Origin: Bradyrhizobium sp.
Lineage (GTDB): Bacteria; Pseudomonadota; Alphaproteobacteria; Rhizobiales; Xanthobacteraceae
Direction: 5' to 3'
Length of the DNA: 64,000 nt
Assembly (NCBI GenBank): GCA_028290305.1
Contig: JAQGKC010000083.1
Coordinates: 1-64,000 of the forward strand
The notes under the pieces were generated by a model that did not search any database, was not told where the DNA came from, and saw only the letters and a program-made list of their open reading frames with translations. Position numbers and translations under genes: made by a program. Below are positions 8,551 through 17,698 of this stretch, piece by piece. How positions within the stretch are numbered: the stretch's first letter is position 1; every line of letters starts with the position of its first letter.

Positions 8551-10023
8551 GTGTTCAGTAAATTCTCTCGGCGACATTTTGCCAAGCTTGCAGGTCTTTC
8601 CGCACTCGGGATAGCGGCTACGCCCGCGAAGTCAGAAGACAGCGAGCCAAAACCAGCCTCCGACCGGCACGCCCCCGCCCGTTTTCCGACTGGCTTTCTG
8701 TGGGGCACCGCCACTTCCGCCTATCAGATCGAAGGCGCCGTCCATGAAGACGGCCGGGGCCAGTCGATCTGGGATACCTTTTCTCATACACCCGGCAAGA
8801 TCGAGGATCGCAGCAACGCGGATCGCGCCAACGATCACTATCACCGCTACAAGGAAGACGTTGGGCTGATCAGGGACCTCGGCGTAAAAGCCTATCGTTT
8901 TTCGATCGCGTGGCCGCGGGTGTTTCCCGAAGGAACGGGCGCCCCGAACCCCAAAGGCCTCGACTTCTACGACCGCCTGCTGGATGAACTTCTGACGAAC
9001 GGCATCGAGCCATTCGCAACGCTTTATCATTGGGATCTGCCCCAGTCGCTGCAGGACCGTTTTGGCGGATGGCAGTCCAGCGAGACATCCAAGGCATTCG
9101 CAGATTACGCAGGCTACGTGGCAGAGCGTTTGAGCGATCGCGTCAAGTCGTTTTTCACGGTCAACGAAGTCGGACGATTCGTGAACTTCGGCTATGGCTA
9201 CGGCATCGATGCGCCAGGCCTCAAGCTGCCGCAGGCGACACTGAACCAGATACATCACAATGTCGCGTTGGCCCACGGCCTCTCGGTGCAGGCGATCCGC
9301 GCCAAAGGGCGCGCTGGCACCAAAGTTGGGCCGGCCGAAAATATCGCGGCCTGCCTGCCGGCGATCGACACGCCCGAGAACATTCGTGCAGCCGAGATCG
9401 CGACGCGTGAGTTGAATGCCGGCTTCCTGAACGTGATCCTGGAGGGCAAATATACTGATGCGTTTCTCGCCTATGCCGGCAAGGACGCCCCCAAATATAC
9501 CGCCGAGGAGTTGAAGATCATCTCCTCCCCGGTCGATTTCGTCGGCCTGAATATCTATGCGCCCCAGTTTTACGTGGTCGCAACTGACCGTGCGCCGGGT
9601 TTCGACGTTCTGCCTTTTCCCGCCTCGTTTCCCCACATGAATTCCGAATGGCTCAGGATCGGGCCGGAAACGGCTTACTGGGTGCCGCGGCTTGCGGCGA
9701 AGGTCTGGAACATCGACACGATCTACATCAGCGAGAACGGGACCTCCAGTGTCGACAAGCTGGCTGCCGACGGCAAAGTATACGATCTCGACCGCATCAT
9801 GTATCTGCGCAACTACCTGACGCAGTTGCAGCGCGCGACTGCCGAAGGCGTGCCGGTTCGTGGATATTTCCTGTGGAGCCTGATGGACAATTTCGAGTGG
9901 ATATTCGGCTTCGAAAAGCGCTTCGGGCTGTACCGCGTGGACTTCGACACGCTAGCCCGGACGCCTAAGCTCAGCGTGTCATTCTATCGCGACGTGATCG
10001 CGCGCAATGCCATAGGGGCTTGA
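8551..10023 (+). CDS. Glycoside hydrolase family 1 beta-glucosidase, Tat-exported
   Basis: Beta-glucosidase-type enzyme (490 aa, GTG start). The TIM-barrel landmarks are FLWGTATSAYQIEGA near the N-terminus, the acid/base E206 in TVNEVG, and the nucleophile E395 in YISENG. The acid/base motif is usually NEP; here the proline is valine. The N-terminus has a Tat signal (SRRHFAKLAG), which is notable because most bacterial GH1 enzymes stay in the cytoplasm. It follows the GH16 gene directly and is probably co-transcribed. Exact sugar specificity (glucoside, fucoside, galactoside) is not resolved. Confidence 0.88.
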   Translation: MFSKFSRRHFAKLAGLSALGIAATPAKSEDSEPKPASDRHAPARFPTGFLWGTATSAYQIEGAVHEDGRGQSIWDTFSHTPGKIEDRSNADRANDHYHRYKEDVGLIRDLGVKAYRFSIAWPRVFPEGTGAPNPKGLDFYDRLLDELLTNGIEPFATLYHWDLPQSLQDRFGGWQSSETSKAFADYAGYVAERLSDRVKSFFTVNEVGRFVNFGYGYGIDAPGLKLPQATLNQIHHNVALAHGLSVQAIRAKGRAGTKVGPAENIAACLPAIDTPENIRAAEIATRELNAGFLNVILEGKYTDAFLAYAGKDAPKYTAEELKIISSPVDFVGLNIYAPQFYVVATDRAPGFDVLPFPASFPHMNSEWLRIGPETAYWVPRLAAKVWNIDTIYISENGTSSVDKLAADGKVYDLDRIMYLRNYLTQLQRATAEGVPVRGYFLWSLMDNFEWIFGFEKRFGLYRVDFDTLARTPKLSVSFYRDVIARNAIGA

Positions 10024-10088
10024 CCGAGAGTGGTCGTTCGACACCAGCGGCACTGGACTCCTTGCCACGGGGCGAAGGCTTTCAGCTC

Positions 10089-10814
10089 TCAACCGGCATG
10101 CAGTTGGCCGTTGTCGCTCAGCCGTCGCAGGCTGCCATCCAGCACACGCTGCACAGCCGCCCGCGCGCGCCGCTGATCCCCTGCCTCAATGGCTTCGAAA
10201 ATCTCGACGTGTTCGCGATAGGCGGCAATTTCCGTCTCCTGCCTCCTCGCCGAACTGGCGCGCGCCAGCGCGATCGACTCGTGCAGATGCGGCTGAAGAA
10301 ATTCCATGAAGCTGACAATCAAAGGGTTCCGCGTCGCTTCCGCGATCGCCCGATGAAAGGCGAGGTCCGCCAAAAGCGCCTGGTCGAATGACTTCCGCGA
10401 CGGCTCCATCGCCTTCAAATACTTCGTCAAGATCGTGAGGTCGCGCGTGGTCCGGCGTTTCGCCGCGAGGCTTGCCGCCTGGACCTCAACCCCCATGCGC
10501 AGCTCGAATATTTCAAGAAGCGCGCGTTGCGTGCCGTTCGACTTGACCAGGCGAAATGGCCGGGCCTTTGAGTCGTTGGCGACAAAAACGCCTTTGCCTT
10601 GCCGCGACGCGACCAGACCGTCAGCCTTGAGGCGCGACAGCGCTTCCCGGATCACGGTGATGCTGACGCCGAAGGCCTGACTCAGGTCCTTGCCCGCCGG
10701 AAGCTGGCGACCCGGCGCGTACTTTCCTCCGACGATGTGCTCGCGCAACGTAACGGTGATGCGATCGGTGAGGCTCTGCGGAGAGAGAGCCTGCTCGGCG
10801 CCTTCAGCCACCAT
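10089..10814 (-). CDS. GntR-family (FadR/FCD) transcriptional regulator
   Basis: Regulator of 241 aa with an N-terminal winged helix (about residues 13-80; LREHIVGGKYAPGRQLP, then VIREALSRLKADGLV) and a C-terminal all-helical FCD ligand domain. It is divergent from the UbiD/UbiX genes with a 300-base gap, so it probably controls them and itself in response to the carboxylic acid substrate. A 7-7-7 inverted repeat in the gap (11068-11088) is a candidate operator. Confidence 0.85.
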   Translation of the reverse strand: MVAEGAEQALSPQSLTDRITVTLREHIVGGKYAPGRQLPAGKDLSQAFGVSITVIREALSRLKADGLVASRQGKGVFVANDSKARPFRLVKSNGTQRALLEIFELRMGVEVQAASLAAKRRTTRDLTILTKYLKAMEPSRKSFDQALLADLAFHRAIAEATRNPLIVSFMEFLQPHLHESIALARASSARRQETEIAAYREHVEIFEAIEAGDQRRARAAVQRVLDGSLRRLSDNGQLHAG

Positions 10815-11114
10815 GAGGATTCCGTTCTTTCAAGACGTCTTGACGACTGCCACGCGCAGCCGATTCAATTCATCGCAACATTTCACACATTAATCAAAAC
10901 TCTTACAACCGCGATCTGCCTCTTCGGTGCCGGTCCGGCTACCGCAACTTAGTCCACACAACCCTCATATCTGGCGCACGCCACCTGCCCTCGCGTTGTG
11001 CGTTCGGCCCACAATCTGAGCTCCATAAATAAGCAGGATGCCGTCTAAATGGTATCGCTTGGCCATACTTATCATATAAGCTGATAAGCTGAAACCTCAC
11101 CGGGGGAGTTGGCA
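10815..11114. other. Divergent promoter region, GntR / ubiD
   Basis: Three hundred bases without a gene. The main visible structure is an inverted repeat close to the ubiD start (listed separately). The rest is AT-richer than its surroundings around 10870-10920 but shows no clear promoter by eye. Confidence 0.4.
11068..11088. promoter_or_regulatory. Candidate GntR operator (7-7-7 inverted repeat)
   Basis: CTTATCA at 11068-11074 and TGATAAG at 11082-11088 are exact inverted repeats separated by seven bases. A second, overlapping palindrome, CTTAT-CAT-ATAAG, spans 11068-11080. It ends 26 bases before the proposed ubiD start, a position suited to repression. Confidence 0.5.
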
Positions 11115-12506
11115 TTGACGACCGATAATCAAAGCTTGCGGGGATTTCTTGAAACCACGGAGCGGACGTTTCCGGAGGAAATTCTTCGGATCCGGGAGCC
11201 GGTGAGCCGTAACCTCGAGATGACGTCGGTGGTCTTCGAACTGGACCGCCTCGGCAAGAGCCCGGTCGTGATCTTCGAAAATGTCCAGGGGTCCAGCACC
11301 CCGGTGGTGACGAACATTGCCGGCAACCGAAAACTGCTGGCGCACTGCCTCGACGCCGAGGCCCGCAATCTGCCCACGGCGTTTCGCGATCGTTGCCAGA
11401 ACTACATTCCATGTGAAGTCGTCTCCAGGGGAGCCTGGGACGACGTGGTTCTAGAAGGCGAACAGATCGACCTCACCCAACTGCCAATTCCGTTTCAGTT
11501 TTCCGTCGATGCCGCGCCCTATATCACCGCGGGCCAGATCTGCGCACGCGATCCCGAGACCGGCGTCGATACCACGGGCTTTCACCGGTTGATGCTGAAA
11601 GGCAAAAATCGGCTGGGAATATCGCTGCATTCGCGCCGGCGCATGTATGAATTTCACCGGCGCGCCGAAGCACGCGGCCAGTCGCTGCCTGCCGCGATCG
11701 TCATCGGAACCCATCCGCTGCACTATATGGGTTCGATGGTGTACGCGTATCCGCCCCACGTTCGAAAGTACGAAATCATCGGCGGATTGTTCGGCGAGCC
11801 CTATCGGCTGGCGCGCTGCGGCGTCAGCGGTATCGAGGTCCCCGCGGGCGCGGAAATCATCATCGAGGGGGAAATCCTCGCAGGCGAGCACGAGCCGGAA
11901 GGTCCGTTCGGAGAATTCACCGGATACGCCTCTTATCGCAGCACTCAAAACGTTTTCGTCGCTAACCGGGTTCGGATGCGGCGCGATGCGCTGTTTCACA
12001 GCATCGTCTCCGGAATGTCGCGCGATCACATCCTGATCTCCTGCATCACCCGCGAAGGCGAAATTCTCAATGCGCTGCGCCGCAACCTGCCCAATGTCAA
12101 AGCGGTGCACGTGCCGCACAAGACCTGCGGTGCGTTTCTGGCCATCGTCTCGATGAAGAAGATTGCAGAAGGCGAACCGAAAATGGCGATGCTGACGGCG
12201 CTCGGGACCGAGCTCTACACCAAGCACGTCATCGTGGTGGATGACGACGTCGACATCTTCGACATGGAGGATGTGATGTGGGCCGTCGCCACCCGGGTTC
12301 GCGCTGAAAAAGACATCTTTCTAGTTCCCGGCGTCAAGTCGGCGATCATCGACCCGACCTCCGATCCCAAGACGTTCACCGTCACCAAAATGGGAATCGA
12401 CGCGACCGCGCCGCTCAATGAAGGATTCGCCGAGCGCCTCACCATCTCCGACGCGCAGCGCACCAGGGCGCAGCAAATTCTGGGCGGCGCCGGTGTCACT
12501 GCCTAG
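11115..12506 (+). CDS. UbiD-family prenylated-FMN decarboxylase
   Basis: Reversible aromatic or unsaturated acid (de)carboxylase (463 aa) of the UbiD family, which uses prenylated FMN made by UbiX. Family segments seen include MLKGKNRLGISLHSRRRM, HPLHYM, EGPFGEFTGYA and the C-terminal WAVATRVRAEKD region. The start is TTG 11115, because GGGGGAG at 11102-11108 is seven bases upstream; an earlier TTG (11109) abuts that site. It is followed by UbiX, so a complete prFMN system sits in one unit. A paralogue is encoded at 23747-25171. The length is near the usual 450-500. Substrate unknown. Confidence 0.87.
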   Translation: MTTDNQSLRGFLETTERTFPEEILRIREPVSRNLEMTSVVFELDRLGKSPVVIFENVQGSSTPVVTNIAGNRKLLAHCLDAEARNLPTAFRDRCQNYIPCEVVSRGAWDDVVLEGEQIDLTQLPIPFQFSVDAAPYITAGQICARDPETGVDTTGFHRLMLKGKNRLGISLHSRRRMYEFHRRAEARGQSLPAAIVIGTHPLHYMGSMVYAYPPHVRKYEIIGGLFGEPYRLARCGVSGIEVPAGAEIIIEGEILAGEHEPEGPFGEFTGYASYRSTQNVFVANRVRMRRDALFHSIVSGMSRDHILISCITREGEILNALRRNLPNVKAVHVPHKTCGAFLAIVSMKKIAEGEPKMAMLTALGTELYTKHVIVVDDDVDIFDMEDVMWAVATRVRAEKDIFLVPGVKSAIIDPTSDPKTFTVTKMGIDATAPLNEGFAERLTISDAQRTRAQQILGGAGVTA

Positions 12507-12670
12507 CGCGTTGACCGGCGACCACGTCATGGGCGTGGGTATGTCTGTGAGTTCTGATATCTTCGAACGCCGGATGACGCGCCGGTCCTTACGGGGTACA
12601 ACGGTGATGCAACAATCTGGCTGCGGCTAAGGCCGCGATTTCCCGCCTTTGACATGTGAAAGACCGCAAC

Positions 12671-13276
12671 GTGAGCAAACAGCGATTGATCGTCGGAATT
12701 AGCGGAGCGTCGGGAGCGGTGTATGGGCAGGCCGCCCTGAAGGCGCTGCGGAGGGCGGGCGTCGAAACTCACCTGGTGGTCTCGCGCTCGGCCCAGATCA
12801 CCATCGCCCATGAACTGGGATTGAAAATATCGGAACTGACAGCGCTTGCCGACGTGGTCTACCGGATCGACGACATTGGCGCCGCGATCTCAAGCGGATC
12901 GTTCAAGACCATGGGCATGATCATCGCGCCCTGCTCGATCCGGACCCTGTCCGAGATTGCGAGTGGCGTGACCTCCAGCCTGCTGACACGCGCGGCCGAC
13001 GTGGTCCTGAAAGAGCGCCGCAAACTTGTGCTGATGGTGCGCGAAACGCCGCTGCATCTCGGTCATTTGCGCGCGATGACGCAGGTCACGGAGATCGGCG
13101 CGATCGTCATGCCACCGGTGCCGGCGTTCTACGCGCGGCCCACGAGCCTCGAGGATATCGTCAATCACTCGATCGGGCGTGCGCTCGATCTGTTCGGCCT
13201 GGAGAGCGGTCTGGTTCCGCGCTGGGGAGAGACGATCGGCGTCGGATCATCGCGCAACGCCGATCCAGCCGGTTGA
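12671..13276 (+). CDS. ubiX: UbiX-family flavin prenyltransferase
   Basis: Makes prenylated FMN from FMN and dimethylallyl phosphate for UbiD enzymes. Family marks are the N-terminal GISGASGAVYG, the PCSIRTLSEIASG segment and the RETPLHLGHLRAM segment. From the GTG at 12671 it has 201 residues, the usual size; a GTG at 12656 would add five. It lies 164 bases after the UbiD gene in the same orientation. It could also supply cofactor to the second UbiD at 23747-25171, which has no UbiX beside it. Confidence 0.88.
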   Translation: MSKQRLIVGISGASGAVYGQAALKALRRAGVETHLVVSRSAQITIAHELGLKISELTALADVVYRIDDIGAAISSGSFKTMGMIIAPCSIRTLSEIASGVTSSLLTRAADVVLKERRKLVLMVRETPLHLGHLRAMTQVTEIGAIVMPPVPAFYARPTSLEDIVNHSIGRALDLFGLESGLVPRWGETIGVGSSRNADPAG

Positions 13277-13337
13277 AATCATCGCCCGTTATTTTCGTTC
13301 GCCGTCATCTGCCTGGCCGGGCGAGCCGACAGGCGTC

Positions 13338-14018
13338 CTACAGGTTACGCAGGACGTTGCGTCGAAACGAATCGATGTGGGCACGCATCGCGTTCTCGGC
13401 AGCCTCGACGTCGCGGTGGCTGATCGCCTGGAAAATCCTGTGGTGCTGATCGTTGACGCTGCCCTGATGATCCGGCGCGGCCAGCGAAATGAACCACAGC
13501 CGCAACGAGCGCTCGTGAAGCTTCAACAGGATATCCGCAAGCACCGTGTTGTGCGCGGCGCGCGCGATCAGCCGATGAAACTCGCGGTCCAGCAACATCA
13601 TGATCTCGACCTTGCCGGCCGCGACCGCGTCGCCCGCCTTCGCCAGAACGTCGCGTATCGCCATGATTTCGGCGGAGCTTGCCCTTTCCGCCGCGAGGCG
13701 AACCGCGAATGTTTCGTTGAGAAGCCGGATCTCGATGATTTCGATGACTTCGTCGAGATTGATGGGCCGAACCACGACGCCCTTGCGCGGCTGAACGTCG
13801 ACAAGACCTTCGGTATTGAGGCGGTCGAAGGCCTGGTGAACCGGCGTCCTCCCAATCCTGAGAAGACCGGCGACCGTGTTTTCGCTCAGTTCCTGCCCCG
13901 GCTTGAACGCACAGGTGATGATGCGATGCTTGATCGCCTCATAGGCCTGATCCTTCAATGACTCCGCCAGAACCGGCTCTGCCGCACGGTCCTTGCGCAG
14001 CCGCGTGATCTGGTTCAT
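13338..14018 (-). CDS. GntR-family (FCD) transcriptional regulator
   Basis: Regulator of 226 aa with an N-terminal winged helix (YEAIKHRIITCAFKPGQEL; RTPVHQAFDRLNTEGLV) and a C-terminal FCD domain. It is the last gene of a minus-strand run that includes the ABC importer, flavoprotein hydroxylase and DUF2848 genes, nine bases after the DUF2848 stop. It therefore probably regulates that operon from within. The CTGATATTTCAG repeats upstream of the operon (18719 and 18815) are candidate binding sites. Confidence 0.84.
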   Translation of the reverse strand: MNQITRLRKDRAAEPVLAESLKDQAYEAIKHRIITCAFKPGQELSENTVAGLLRIGRTPVHQAFDRLNTEGLVDVQPRKGVVVRPINLDEVIEIIEIRLLNETFAVRLAAERASSAEIMAIRDVLAKAGDAVAAGKVEIMMLLDREFHRLIARAAHNTVLADILLKLHERSLRLWFISLAAPDHQGSVNDQHHRIFQAISHRDVEAAENAMRAHIDSFRRNVLRNL

Positions 14019-14027
14019 CGGCCGCCC

Positions 14028-14720
14028 TCAACCCGCGATCGGCAGAGACAGGATATCGTAGCCATGGCTGATCTTCCGGCCCATGACGTCATCGACGATC
14101 TCGAAATCAAAGCGCGGGGCCGACCGGATGCCACCGATGGCGCTGAACGTTCCGCCGAACAAAATCGTTCCCTCCGCGAGATTGCCCCCGCCGGTATAGC
14201 GCTGAATCAGGTCCTTCGGCGCCAGCATCTTGTCCAGCGTGCCTTCCTGGTAGAGCTCCCTGTTGCCGCCGATGGTGATGAAGGAGCGGAGAACAAGCTT
14301 GTCCCAGTGGTCCGCGACATCTTCGAACGCCCAGAACACCGGCGCGATCGGCTTGTCGCACATCTGTTTCGATACGGCGACACCGTAGGTTTCCACCTCG
14401 CGATCGGTATGATCCGACCCAACGCCGACCCAGAGCTTGCCGCGATATTGCAGCACGACATATTCAACCTCGCCGCTCGACGCATTGCCGAGAGCCTCGA
14501 TCTGATCGGTGATCAGCAGCCGCTGTTTGCTGGCCCGGTAGAAAATCGGTGTCGAGGCCGGCCTTTTCACACCCAACGCTTCCAGTTCGACGATATGCTT
14601 TTCGAGCGCAACCGCGTCACGTCCGGTCCAGCCGGCGATGACGCAGGCCTCGATCGTCGCGACAACAGCCTCTTCCGTGTTGCGGCCGGCAAGAGAAAGG
14701 GCGAGAGAGTGCGTGGACAT
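14028..14720 (-). CDS. DUF2848 protein (fumarylacetoacetate-hydrolase-like)
   Basis: A 230-residue protein of the DUF2848 family, distantly related to fumarylacetoacetate hydrolase enzymes that cleave acylpyruvates. Segments typical of the family are VGVGSDHTDREVE, GGGNLAEGTILFGGT and IRSAPRFDFEI. The ATG at 14720 is chosen because AGGA lies upstream at proper spacing; the frame is open further up but runs into the hydroxylase gene. In this operon (importer, flavoprotein hydroxylase, this protein) a C-C or ester cleavage step after ring hydroxylation is a reasonable but unproved role. Confidence 0.72.
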   Translation of the reverse strand: MSTHSLALSLAGRNTEEAVVATIEACVIAGWTGRDAVALEKHIVELEALGVKRPASTPIFYRASKQRLLITDQIEALGNASSGEVEYVVLQYRGKLWVGVGSDHTDREVETYGVAVSKQMCDKPIAPVFWAFEDVADHWDKLVLRSFITIGGNRELYQEGTLDKMLAPKDLIQRYTGGGNLAEGTILFGGTFSAIGGIRSAPRFDFEIVDDVMGRKISHGYDILSLPIAG

Positions 14721-14757
14721 GATTTTTCCTGTAAGGTTTTCGTTGGACCGATTGTCT

Positions 14758-15954
14758 TCAGCCGAGTTCGCCGGCACGCCGCAGGCTCGCTATCATTGAG
14801 ACCCGTTCGAGATAGGTCTTGCGCGCATCGGGATCTGCCGCGATCCCCCTGAGGCGGTCGCGAAACTCGACCTGGCTTTGCTCGTCCTTTGCCTCGAGAT
14901 CGCGCTTGTTCTGAATGGTCTGGGTCTGAACGCTTTCCAGCGTCACCAGCCGGCGCTGGGCGTCGTAACGATCGAGCTCACTGTCCGCAGCCTGTCCGCC
15001 GTAAACCGCAGCCAGCCGCGACGTCAGGTTCACCGCATCGTGGATGCCGCCGTTCATCCCCATGCCACCGAGTGGATTGTTGATGTGCGCCGCGTCGCCG
15101 GCCAGGAAGGCGCGCCCTAGTCTGAACTGCTTGGCGACGCGCTGGTGCACCCGATAGAGCGTCGTATGCAGGATATCGAAGGTCCTGACGCCGGGCACGA
15201 CGCGTGCCAGCAGTGATTGCCCGAATTCAGGGGTCAACGCCGCCTCGTCGCCGACATCCTGCGGGATCGGAAACATCACCCGCCACATGCCGGGAATACG
15301 CAGCAAAAACTGCCAGCACTCGGGATCGGCGACATAATTGACCGAAACGAGATCGGGAATAACCGCATCGAAATCGAACGGCGTGCTCAACACCAGAAAG
15401 CGCTCCGGCCAGGTGAAGCCTTCGAATTCGATGCCGAGCGAACGGCGAACTTCGCTCCTTGCACCATCGGCGCCGATCAGCCAGCGGCCGGACCGGATCT
15501 GCTCGGTGTCGTTGACCCGCACCGATACCTGTACGCCGTCGTCGTCCTGCAGAACATTCTCGAGCCGCGCCCCAAATTCGATCCTGAAATTGCTTTCGTT
15601 GCGCAGACTGGCCAGCAATATCCGCGTCAGTTTGAACTGCTCGCTTTGCACCCGGTAGGGATGCCTGGTGCGGTCCGCGATCTCGTTGAAATCGAACTGC
15701 GCGATCACGCCATCCTTTTTCGACCGATATTGCAGCTTCGGGGCTTTCAGCCCTTCATCGATGAGATGACGCGCGACGCCAAGCTCCTCGAGCATGTCAA
15801 GCGTCGGCGGATGGAATGTCGATGCCCTCGATTCGGCGCTGAGATCGTTGCCGGCCTCGAGTACCGTGACGGGAATTCCCTTGCGCACCAGTTGCGCCGC
15901 GGCAACGAGTCCAACGGGTCCCGCCCCCGCAATCAACACGCGATCTTCGATCAT
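14758..15954 (-). CDS. FAD-dependent class A monooxygenase
   Basis: Single-component flavoprotein hydroxylase (398 aa) of the PHBH/UbiH group. The FAD-binding GAGPVGLVAAAQL motif is at residues 9-21, the DG-type motif is in LIGADGARSEVRRSLG, and the GD motif is FLAGDAAHINNPLGGMGMN. Such enzymes use NAD(P)H and O2 to hydroxylate phenolic or heteroaromatic rings. It lies between the ABC importer and the DUF2848 gene in one operon, suggesting that the imported compound is hydroxylated here. Substrate not determinable. Confidence 0.87.
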   Translation of the reverse strand: MIEDRVLIAGAGPVGLVAAAQLVRKGIPVTVLEAGNDLSAESRASTFHPPTLDMLEELGVARHLIDEGLKAPKLQYRSKKDGVIAQFDFNEIADRTRHPYRVQSEQFKLTRILLASLRNESNFRIEFGARLENVLQDDDGVQVSVRVNDTEQIRSGRWLIGADGARSEVRRSLGIEFEGFTWPERFLVLSTPFDFDAVIPDLVSVNYVADPECWQFLLRIPGMWRVMFPIPQDVGDEAALTPEFGQSLLARVVPGVRTFDILHTTLYRVHQRVAKQFRLGRAFLAGDAAHINNPLGGMGMNGGIHDAVNLTSRLAAVYGGQAADSELDRYDAQRRLVTLESVQTQTIQNKRDLEAKDEQSQVEFRDRLRGIAADPDARKTYLERVSMIASLRRAGELG

Positions 15955-15985
15955 CTACTGTCTCTTGAATATAAGGAGGTTGCCA

Positions 15986-16798
15986 TTAGGTGGGCCGCGC
16001 GCCCGCGACGATGAGGGAGCGGACTTCATCCTTGATTCGATCGGATACCGCACGGTCCTCCCACGCCTGCGGTGGAACGACGATTTCCGCCATCAGCCGC
16101 GCCGGCGCGCCGAACACCAGGATTCGGTTGGCGAGAAAGATCGCTTCGTCGATGCTGTGAGTGACGATCAGAAACGTGGTCTGCTGCGACTGCGCCAGCG
16201 TCTTGAAATCCTGCCGTAACCGCGACGCAGTGACATCGTCGAGCGCGCTGAAAGCTTCGTCCAGCAGGACCAGTTCCGGGTTCGGCGCGAACGCGCGCGC
16301 GATGTTCACGCGTTGCCGCATGCCGCCGGACAACTCCCTCGGCAAGGCGTCCTTGAAGGCGGACAATCCAACCGCGTCCAGCCAACGCGCAGCCTGTTTG
16401 CGGCGCTCGGCTGGTGCGACGCCTTGGATCTGTAGGCCGAACGCGGCATTGTCAGTGGCCGATAGCCAGGGCAGCAACCTGTCTTCCTGGAATATCCGGG
16501 TGATGTGGCCTTTCTTTTCCCGGACGAAATTTTCAACCGGAAGCCCATCGATACGAATTTGACCCGCGTCCAGGTATTTCAGCCCCAGCAGGCAGTCGAG
16601 CAAAACCGACTTGCCCGCGCCGGTCGGCCCCACGATCGCGACATACTCGCCGTTTTTCACCGAAAAACTGAGATCCGCGATCGCCGAAATCTCGGCACCG
16701 CTGGCCTGACGAAAGCCCTTGCGCGCTCGCTCGACGAGGAGCTTCGGCAATCTCTCCGCTGCGCTTACCACATCCATGGCCATGTCAGTTTCTGCCAT
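15986..16798 (-). CDS. ABC transporter ATPase, nitrate/sulfonate/taurine type
   Basis: ATP-binding subunit (270 aa). Walker A is GPTGAGKSVLL, the signature is LSGGMRQRVNIARA, and Walker B is LVLLDEAFSALD, followed by the H-loop histidine in VTHSIDEA. The start at ATG 16798 is supported by GGAGAGAG upstream; it overlaps the permease stop by 14 bases. It groups with the SsuB/TauB type that energises uptake of sulfonates, nitrate, pyrimidine precursors or aromatic acids, together with the next two genes. Confidence 0.88.
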   Translation of the reverse strand: MAETDMAMDVVSAAERLPKLLVERARKGFRQASGAEISAIADLSFSVKNGEYVAIVGPTGAGKSVLLDCLLGLKYLDAGQIRIDGLPVENFVREKKGHITRIFQEDRLLPWLSATDNAAFGLQIQGVAPAERRKQAARWLDAVGLSAFKDALPRELSGGMRQRVNIARAFAPNPELVLLDEAFSALDDVTASRLRQDFKTLAQSQQTTFLIVTHSIDEAIFLANRILVFGAPARLMAEIVVPPQAWEDRAVSDRIKDEVRSLIVAGARPT

Positions 16799-17657
16799 GG
16801 CTCTCTCCGCGCCAGCGCAGCATGGTCCGCTCGGCGTATTCGATGCCATGGGTCATGATCAGTGCCATCATGACGAGGAAGATGGTCCAGGCCAGCACCG
16901 TCGGCATATCGAACACGTTCTTGGCGAGATCGAGTTCCTTGCCGATACCGAGGGGGGCACCGACCAGTTCGGCGACGATCACGGTTCGCACGGCATTGCC
17001 GACATTGAGCTTGGCCGCGGTAAACGCGGATGCCTGCACATAGGGCCATAATAGAAGGCGGACGTGTTGAAGCGGATTGGCGCCGAATGCCAACACCATA
17101 TCGGTCAGTTTTCGATCGATCGAACGCACGCCGTCATAGACGCAGAACACCGTGACCGGCGTGCACAGAACGATCAGCACGAAACCGATCCGCAGTTCGG
17201 TGGTCGAAAACCAGATGATGACGATGATGACCCAGTTCAGCGCCGGGACCCCCATGATGAATTTCACGACCGGACGAAGAAATTCGTCCCACGTGGGAGA
17301 AAGCCCCATCGCCAATCCAATGGGGATGCCGATGATGAGCGACGCGCTGACCGCGACAAGCAATCGCAGCCACGTCACGAGGCCCTGCGAGAGCAGGTCC
17401 CAGGTCGTCAGGATGGTCCAGAAGCTTTTCGCGATGCTGCCGAGCCCGGGAAACAGATAGGGCTTGGTGAACAGCGACGCCGTCTGCCACAGCGCGGCGA
17501 TGACGAGAAACGGCAGGACCGCCCTGAACGTTCGCGACAAAAGGCTACGTTCCCGCGGCGGCCTCGCGGTGAGGGCATCATAGGGAACGCCACTGATGGC
17601 GGCCATCGTGACGCGTCCCGCGTCGCCAGGCGCATGCATGCCGCCGGGCACACGCAT
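16785..17657 (-). CDS. ABC transporter permease, SsuC/TauC type
   Basis: Integral membrane subunit (290 aa from ATG 17657, which has GGAG nine bases upstream; a TTG at 17702 overlapping the previous stop is the alternative). It has about six hydrophobic segments and the cytoplasmic EAA-type loop around MVLAFGANPLQHVRLLLWP that contacts the ATPase. It forms the transport channel with the ATPase and the solute-binding protein encoded on either side. Confidence 0.86.
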   Translation of the reverse strand: MRVPGGMHAPGDAGRVTMAAISGVPYDALTARPPRERSLLSRTFRAVLPFLVIAALWQTASLFTKPYLFPGLGSIAKSFWTILTTWDLLSQGLVTWLRLLVAVSASLIIGIPIGLAMGLSPTWDEFLRPVVKFIMGVPALNWVIIVIIWFSTTELRIGFVLIVLCTPVTVFCVYDGVRSIDRKLTDMVLAFGANPLQHVRLLLWPYVQASAFTAAKLNVGNAVRTVIVAELVGAPLGIGKELDLAKNVFDMPTVLAWTIFLVMMALIMTHGIEYAERTMLRWRGESHGRN

Positions 17658-17698
17658 TATGTCGGGCTCCGTCGAGCCGTCCTGCGCGGCAACGCCGC

